From contig NC_083527.1 of assembly GCF_032362555.1 (NCBI RefSeq), positions 3,038,001 through 3,102,000 on the forward strand: a DNA stretch of 64,000 bases, in the 5' to 3' direction. Of this stretch, positions 58,026 to 64,000 are shown piece after piece. Below the pieces are notes generated by a model. The model saw nothing but the letters and a program-made list of their open reading frames with translations. It was not told the DNA's origin and made no database searches. The DNA comes from Amyelois transitella. Its lineage: Eukaryota; Arthropoda; Insecta; Lepidoptera; Pyralidae. Every line of letters begins with the position of its first letter. The stretch's first letter is position 1. The translations under genes and the position numbers were made by a program.

Positions 58026-61000
58026 TTAGCTTGAAGACTTCAAGTAGTCTTTTAGCACGTCCAGCGCTGGTGTTTCCTCACCGAAATCCTGAAAATAAAC
58101 ATTTTCTGTTATTTATCTCTGCTGAATTAAATTTAAATTACATACCTATAAATTCCGATAATCCCATTTCTACCATTGAATGAAAGTGAAATCTTTGCTT
58201 GCGCGATTTAGCATACGCGCTGTGATAGGCTTAGTGGCGTGTGATGTTTACTATGTTGCCTTAGGCTCTTCACTGCCATTGTGAGAGCGAGTCGTATTCC
58301 CACTAGGCTGAAGGCTGATGGCGATCTCACTAAATGTAACGCACAACATTTAGTGAGATCGCCATATGTTATGGTGAAGTAAAATTTTTAATAACAAATC
58401 TGGCTTTGTATAAAAACATAGGTTTTCTACTTTGCCAGCGATTCAGCCAAGTAACTATTTAAACTGTTTTTGTCTTTATTCCAAAATTCAAAATTCAAAT
58501 TCAAATTCAAGTTCCCAAGAATACATTAGCACCAGTCTATATTAAAAATGGATCTAGTACATGAGTGAACAATAGTAACTGACCCCAAATATAGGACATT
58601 TCTAATAATCAATTGTATGAATGATAGGAAAGTTGTTCATGCACGGGCATGACTCCATAGGGTCATTCGGTTGTTATAGCGCCCTATATTATCACTGAAG
58701 ATCCATTGGGATCTGCAGTGTTCGTGCTAGCGCAAATCCTTTTCATTCTTGTATCATAAAATTTCCAATTTTTTTTTACAAATTGTCTTAGCCTTGAAGT
58801 AATTTCTCGGGCTACAAGAAAGTAAAAACACAAAAATATTTTATAATAAATAGATAGGTTCCGGTGATAAGACTAAACATGCTGAGAGAAGAAAAATCCG
58901 GGCTGATATAACACTATGAGCACTATGACATTTGTAAGGTTCATAGCTTCATACCTTCTTTAGATACAAAAATAATAAGGGTGAATAACTAATTACCTTA
59001 ATGACAACACAGGAGCAGCCTACAATCTTCCTGGCCTTGCCGTCTTTGTCGATCTTGCACAGACCAGCCCACTCGCCCAGCTTCTTGTTGTTGTCAACCT
59101 ATTGACAAGGAAACACAAACATTATATTTTAAACAGAATAGATGGTTGATTGTCTACCACGTAAGAGTTATGGACGTGATTATATATATGTATGTTAAAC
59201 AAAGTAATTTCTTTAACCCAGATATAAATATAATTATTATAAACGTGCAAGGGTGATTGTGGCCATCTTTCTTGATGAAAAAAATTGAAGAAATGTGAAA
59301 AGTAAAGTAAAAAGTACACTATGCCCTTCATGGGCATATTGTACTTTTCACTAAGGGGTTGTTCTTAACACAAATCAGAAGTAGAAGTTAAATGTTTGAG
59401 TGCTAGGAAAGTTGACCTGGCATATTGCGAGCCACCATAGGGGCACACAGATTTGTCTATGCTCATGATAAAGTCAAATCAGTCATAAAAACTGACTTTA
59501 TTAACTCGTGCAGAGCAAAACACACTAGGCGAAATCTCGTGTCATTCACTATGTTCCAAGTTTATTTCAATGAGAATCTTTGTGCTATAGCTATATGAAA
59601 TAATTAATTATTAACATTTGACCAACATGCAGATGGGCTCAAAAGAGTATGCTCCAATCAATTATTTAACTACTAGATTTACAGAACAGAGCAAAATCAC
59701 GATGAATGAAACGAAAAGTTGAATTTATTCAGATACTACTTATGCAGGATTGTGTGTCTATAAATAGCACGTCAATGGGAGTATGAGATAAAAGAGGTCT
59801 TACCTTTACAAGTGGAATTTGATGTTCGTTGCAAAGGGCCTGCACCAATTTCTTGTACGAGAGCTCATCACAGTTCTCGGCCAACACACACAGGACAGCT
59901 GTCCTCCTGCAAATACATTTGATCATTTAAAACATCAAGAAAACTGTAAGAACTACTTTCTAAAAAAAATTGATTATCTTTTGAAGTATTGATTGTAACA
60001 GCACATTTGTAAATCAGGAATGATCAAAATCATGTGCACAAAAACTACACTGGTTTATTCTATAACTCTTCGCAACCTTGACTACATCACAATGTTGGGT
60101 TATTTAAGTTTTAAATTATTGTATTACCAAGGTTTACGTCACTAAGCCATCTATCTAGCTGGACATGGCATTTCAGTCTTTTCCAAGATGTCCAGCAATT
60201 CTAGTGTGCTGATAATATGTTATCTTTTACAGCTAGATTCAATAGGTACCTACTACACTAAATCCAACTTTAAAATTATACATGAAATGTTCACATTATC
60301 TTGAAGTTGTTGATAGTACAGTAGCATATCAAGTTTAATTCACTATTTCTTGGCCTCTATTACAACAACAAAGAGTAGCACGCAGGGTAACTTGACATGT
60401 GGCTGACCGTACTTGAGTTTTGATCAATAATTTTTTGAGTGTAATTATGAGTATGTGTAAAAAAGCATCAAAGTAGTGATGAAACTTTAAATGTAGCACA
60501 TCTGGGAGGCCACTGCTTTGAGAACCAAACACAGTGGTACTATGCGTGTGCATTCAGTTTAAGCAACGGATAAGATCCACCATGATCCATTCATGATTGA
60601 TATTTCCACATGGCATACACCTAGAACAGGCATATGCCGTATGAATATTGGTTTAGGTATCCGTTGCTGGGTTTTCGGCATATCAACATAATGTCTTTGC
60701 ATTATGTATTGTCAGTTGTTTTAGACACATTTTTGATGCACTAGATAAAAGTGATTGACCTGAATTATTGAATAATATACTACAGGCTTCAAACAAGTTG
60801 CAATTTTTATAAATCTTTTTCAGAAAACATTCTTTCCAAAATTTCAAACAGGAACAAAAGCTGTCCACAATATTTCTAGATTAGCGCATACATACAAACA
60901 GAGAAAATAGGAGGATGTTATTTTATAATTTGTAATGTCTAAGGTTGTAAACAAGAAACATAAGACATGCAACATTAACTTACTTGTCAAGGGCCTTGGC

Positions 61001-61466
61001 AGCTTCATGGAGCCCATGAACGAGACCTCCGTGGATGAGAGCAGTTTTCAGAACCTCCTGGAGGGCTGTGTTCACATCCATAGCACCTCCGCTCAACACG
61101 GGGTTGACTGGGACTTCACTAAAAATAAACAGGTTATAAAGAATAAAATACCAAGATAAAGGTGTTATATTGATTTCACAGATGTATATATGTTATGAAG
61201 TCATTCTTTGGACGTAGATTGGTGAACAAAGACCAAATACTTAAATAACTCAAAATCACGGCCTATCAACAAAATGTAAAAATTTTTACAAATTATCTTT
61301 GAGGTTATGTTGATAATAATAAACACATGAATTAATTACATTTATCGTGCACTCAGGACAAATACAGATAATATTGAAGCAATTTCTAGCATTTTCATCA
61401 CTAACAAAGCACAGGTAAATTCAGAATTGAAGTAAACAAATACACTTACACTTCGACATCAGCCAT
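58026..61466 (-). CDS. RpS12: 40S ribosomal protein S12 (eS12)
   Basis: RpS12 is a protein of the small cytosolic ribosomal subunit; in flies it also mediates competition between cells differing in Rp gene dose. Coding exons (5' to 3'): 61,466-61,450; 61,118-60,984; 59,906-59,804; 59,098-58,997; 58,088-58,026. Phases agree and give 139 residues. Conserved segments are [65 protein letters not shown] and [16 protein letters not shown]. The L7Ae/eS12 fold covers most of the chain. A poly(A) signal (AATAAA on the minus strand, 57,992-57,997) lies close to that of convergent Zmynd10. Confidence 0.97.
58318..58365. repeat. 20 bp perfect hairpin in RpS12 intron
   Basis: Arms 58,318-58,337 and 58,346-58,365 are exact inverted repeats with an 8-base loop. 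Either strand's RNA would fold into a tight stem-loop. No TIR element boundary or TSD was recognised. Confidence 0.85.
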
Positions 61467-61624
61467 GGTTTTCTATTATTTTTAGCAGACCTGAAATACG
61501 GATTGAAACACATTGAGTAATGAATCACTAACATAATTTATTTAGCACAACAGCAAAACCAGAAGAGATTGTATTAAAAACTTTAGATTGCGAAAAAATT
61601 ACCAGACACAGTTTGACACTTTAC

Positions 61625-61703
61625 CTTGCGCACCGGAAAAGAACTTAACTGGATTAGTGCATTCAACAACTTTTCTAAAAAGTTGTCATCGATTAATCGA
61701 TGA
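61625..61703 (-). promoter_or_regulatory. RpS12 TOP start, leader exon and ATCGAT palindrome
   Basis: The minus strand starts with the pyrimidine tract CTTTTCC at about 61,641 and runs to a donor (AAG|gtaaag) at 61,625. The acceptor lies at 61,491. Forty-five bases upstream of the start is an exact 18 bp palindrome, tcatcgattaatcgatga (61,686-61,703), with two ATCGAT words, the core of the fly DRE site. Confidence 0.6.
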
Positions 61704-62509
61704 TTGCTCTTTGCCGTTTGCTCTTCTCTATTTTGTCGTTCGTAATTTTTGCCTGACCTGAAATTAACGGATTTGTTTATTGAGATTTTTGTAGGTTTTG
61801 GTACTTATGTACATCTTCTCTCCTCTTCTCTAGGTAGCCCATGACCAGCATGAATATGTATAATAATAAACACAAAAATGTGTACCTATAAAAGAAGTTA
61901 GCCATAAAACAAGAAATAGATAAACAGAGGTATACCAATGAATTTTTTTTGTATGTGTGTTCGAAACGCAATAACTCTCGAGCTGTTAGATTTTGATGAA
62001 ATTTTAAAGTGTGTAATCAGTGGAGTATCACAATAGGTTAAGCAGTTTTTGAAATACTCATAATTTTGTAAAATTTAAACTCTTCGCGAGTTCTGTATAA
62101 TTTGCTGCAAACGGCCAAAAACGTTATTGCGATATGTTTAATTTTAAAAAATGTTCTTTTGAAATGAAATTCTGCAGCCTACAATCGATATCGACATTGC
62201 CACTCAGTATCGAAGCATCACTATCACTTCATTTTTTTTTTAGTTTTATCCCATCCTGCGCAAGGGAATATAAATATGATTTTTCAAATACTGGCTATAG
62301 AGCTACACACGTAGACATGTTGCAATAAAAACAAAAATGAAATTAATGACTGTGTCGTTTTTACGCCGTTCTTTCATATACTTTTATTTATCAGATTTTT
62401 AGAAGTCGTTTTTGTAATAAAATCGTTGTGTTCAAACTGCTATAATTATTTTTATTAGTTATTTTTATTAGTGAGTAAATATGTACTATCAAATAAGTTC
62501 TATGCAATC
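61704..62509. other. RpS12-Cdc14 divergent spacer
   Basis: No gene was found. The spacer is AT-rich, with an ATCGAT word near 62,184. It probably carries the Cdc14 promoter and 5' UTR. Confidence 0.5.
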
Positions 62510-63911
62510 ATGACTCGAAACCCAGACATTCTGTTTATGGCAGAGTATATTAAGAATGTGCTTTATTTTGCAACAGTGAGACAAGGAAAAGCACTCAAAA
62601 GCACTTCGGATACGCATTATTTTTCTATTGACGACGAATTAGTATACGAAAATTATTATTCTGATTTCGGACCGCTAAATCTCGGTTGTGTATTTAGATA
62701 CTGCTTAATATTAAATGATAAATTAAAGCAATACCTCAATAAACAAACTATTGTACATTATACATCAATAGATCCCAAAAAGAAAGCAAACGCAGCATTT
62801 GTTTTGGGATGTTACGGTGTTTTGTATTTGAGTTTATCACCAAGAGATGCCCTCAAGCCTCTTCTGGTTCACGGCCAAAGCTACAGGTAACTAAGACAAA
62901 TTTTTTTTTTGAACAATTATGTAATCATCAACATTTACAAACCTTGTAATAAGTTTACTTTTCAATTGCGCTAGTGTATCTTACACTACCATATACTTAG
63001 TACAATCATGTGGTATGGTGCTAAAGGAAATTTATTTTATTTCAACATTAAATGTCAAAATATATTATTCCAAAAATTCATGTTGTATCAATGCCTTTAA
63101 GAAAAATAAAACTAAATGAAACTAAAAAATGAAAATTTTCTGATCCAAATTTTTCTTTTTTATCTTTATTGTGTTTATTTTCTCAGGCCATTTCAAGACG
63201 CCACACAGGGTGATTCAATGTATACTATTAATCTGATTGATTGCTTACAAGCTATTAAAAAGGCTCACGATTTGGGTTTTTTTAATTTTCAAGATTTTAA
63301 TTATGAAGAATATGACAGACTGAATAAAATACAAGGAGGTGACTTAAATTGGATTGTACCGGGTGAATAAATTCATAAGTCAATTTTATCCTTATTGTTT
63401 AAGACGTGAAAACTTCGATAAACATAATAAAATGAAATTAATCTATTTATAGGCAAGTTTTTGGCTTTCATTGGTCCAGTAGACTACAGTGTGTCATTGT
63501 ATCACCCGCCAGAGATGTACTTAGATTATTTTAAGGAAAATCATGTAAAAATTGTCATAAGGCTGAATAAGAGGTTGTATGATGGAAATACGTAAGTATT
63601 TGCAGTGATTTATATAAAAGATAATAGTAACGCTCCGCTTTTTTTAAATTAGTAGACTATAATCAGTTCTGAATGTCATTTTCTATACAGGTAAACATAT
63701 TTTCAAGTAACAGAGCCAAACAAATATTTTACTTATGTATTGATATGATATGATATATTGTTGTACTTGCTTAAATTACAGGTTCAGTAACGTCGGCATC
63801 ACACACTATGACTTATTTTTCCCGGATGGTTCCGTTCCTCCACGACATATTCTCTTCAAATTTATGCAAATCAGTGAAGACGCCGAAGGTGCTATAGCTG
63901 TCCATTGCAAG
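62510..63911 (+). CDS. Cdc14: CDC14 dual-specificity phosphatase, 5' part
   Basis: CDC14 phosphatases remove phosphate from Ser-Pro sites of CDK substrates at mitotic exit and in cilia or DNA repair. Exons: 62,510-62,886; 63,187-63,362; 63,453-63,591; 63,782-63,911, giving 274 codons in agreed phases. The N-terminal domain shows THYFSIDDELVYENYY, FGPLNLGCVFRYC and KKANAAFVLGCYGVLYL. The catalytic domain begins DLNWIVPGKFLAFIGP, then HYDLFFPDGSVPP and AIAVHCK. The last exon stops after the catalytic Cys; the rest of the P-loop (family HCKAGLGRTG) must lie past the window. The donor there (gttata) is weak. I chose the ATG at 62,510; a GTG-led extension upstream is unlikely to start translation. 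Confidence 0.96.
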
Positions 63912-64000
63912 GTTATATAAATTATAATACCTTGTATGATACAAGCACGAGGCAAGGCGATCTCCAGTTACTTTTCTTGCATAATTTTGGCTTAATTCTT
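63912..64000 (+). other. Start of next Cdc14 intron
   Basis: Sequence after the donor at 63,912 is AT-rich and non-coding up to the window end. Confidence 0.6.

Noticed and set aside
60158-60196. 9 bp inverted repeat in an RpS12 intron
   Set aside because: It lies in an old SINE remnant ('catttcagtcttttccaag'), whose consensus already has a similar hairpin.
60559-60668. 11 bp inverted repeat with a nearby ACA, considered as an H/ACA snoRNA
   Set aside because: The spacing is too wide, no H box fits, and no proper two-hairpin fold is apparent.
61325-61410. GTGATGA ... CTGA boxes in RpS12 intron, considered as C/D snoRNA
   Set aside because: Only 38 nt separate the boxes, there is no C'/D' pair and no terminal stem.
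1-64000. CRISPR arrays, bacterial operons, phage or viral genes
   Set aside because: No regularly spaced repeats of CRISPR type and no viral structural or replication gene were seen; all reverse transcriptase sequence belongs to non-LTR elements.

Overview
The window reads as nuclear DNA of a moth or butterfly (Lepidoptera). It is AT-rich, its protein-coding genes are split by GT-AG introns, and it is dense in repeats typical of lepidopteran genomes: (CATA)n/(ATGT)n-tailed SINEs, non-LTR retrotransposons and RTE-like 3' ends. All conserved proteins here are animal orthologues. Gene models were built by hand from splice sites, reading phase and recalled family members; no database search was run.

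Region 1-25,450 holds no complete host protein gene. It contains two identical tRNA-Asp(GTC) genes, a GC-rich island near 10.5 kb, many SINE copies, a 5'-truncated APE-type LINE (13,605-16,105) inserted into an older LINE tail, and a two-ORF LINE (about 17,838-22,440) whose reading frames are both open. This stretch is probably intergenic or first-intron DNA of the transcription factor gene that follows.

Region 25,464-38,827 (+) carries nine coding exons of transcription factor AP-2 (TFAP2), from the proline-rich activation region to the stop codon; the first coding exon was not found. The intron after exon 8 contains a decayed but still open tandem copy of exon 8, which is the most unusual host-gene observation in the window. 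Region 38,828-44,242 is gene-free and holds a duplicated ~0.5 kb segment, a mariner-like remnant, inverted-repeat elements and a cluster of ATCGAT sites.

Region 44,243-63,911 is gene-dense: an unrecognised two-exon gene of 744 codons (+), RpL7 (-), Zmynd10 (+), RpS12 (-) and the 5' part of Cdc14 (+). RpL7 and Zmynd10 are divergent, as are RpS12 and Cdc14. The unknown gene and RpL7 converge, and Zmynd10 and RpS12 converge with only 276 bp between stop codons. The two ribosomal genes have TOP-type start sites and split 5' leaders. Zmynd10, a dynein-arm assembly factor, has a perfect RFX X-box 97 bp before its ATG, fitting its ciliary role.

The mobile DNA forms one coherent story. An abundant ~260 bp SINE, with six copies bounded by 8-12 bp target-site duplications, shares its 3' end and ATGT tail with the APE-type LINE. 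This suggests the LINE machinery mobilises the SINE.
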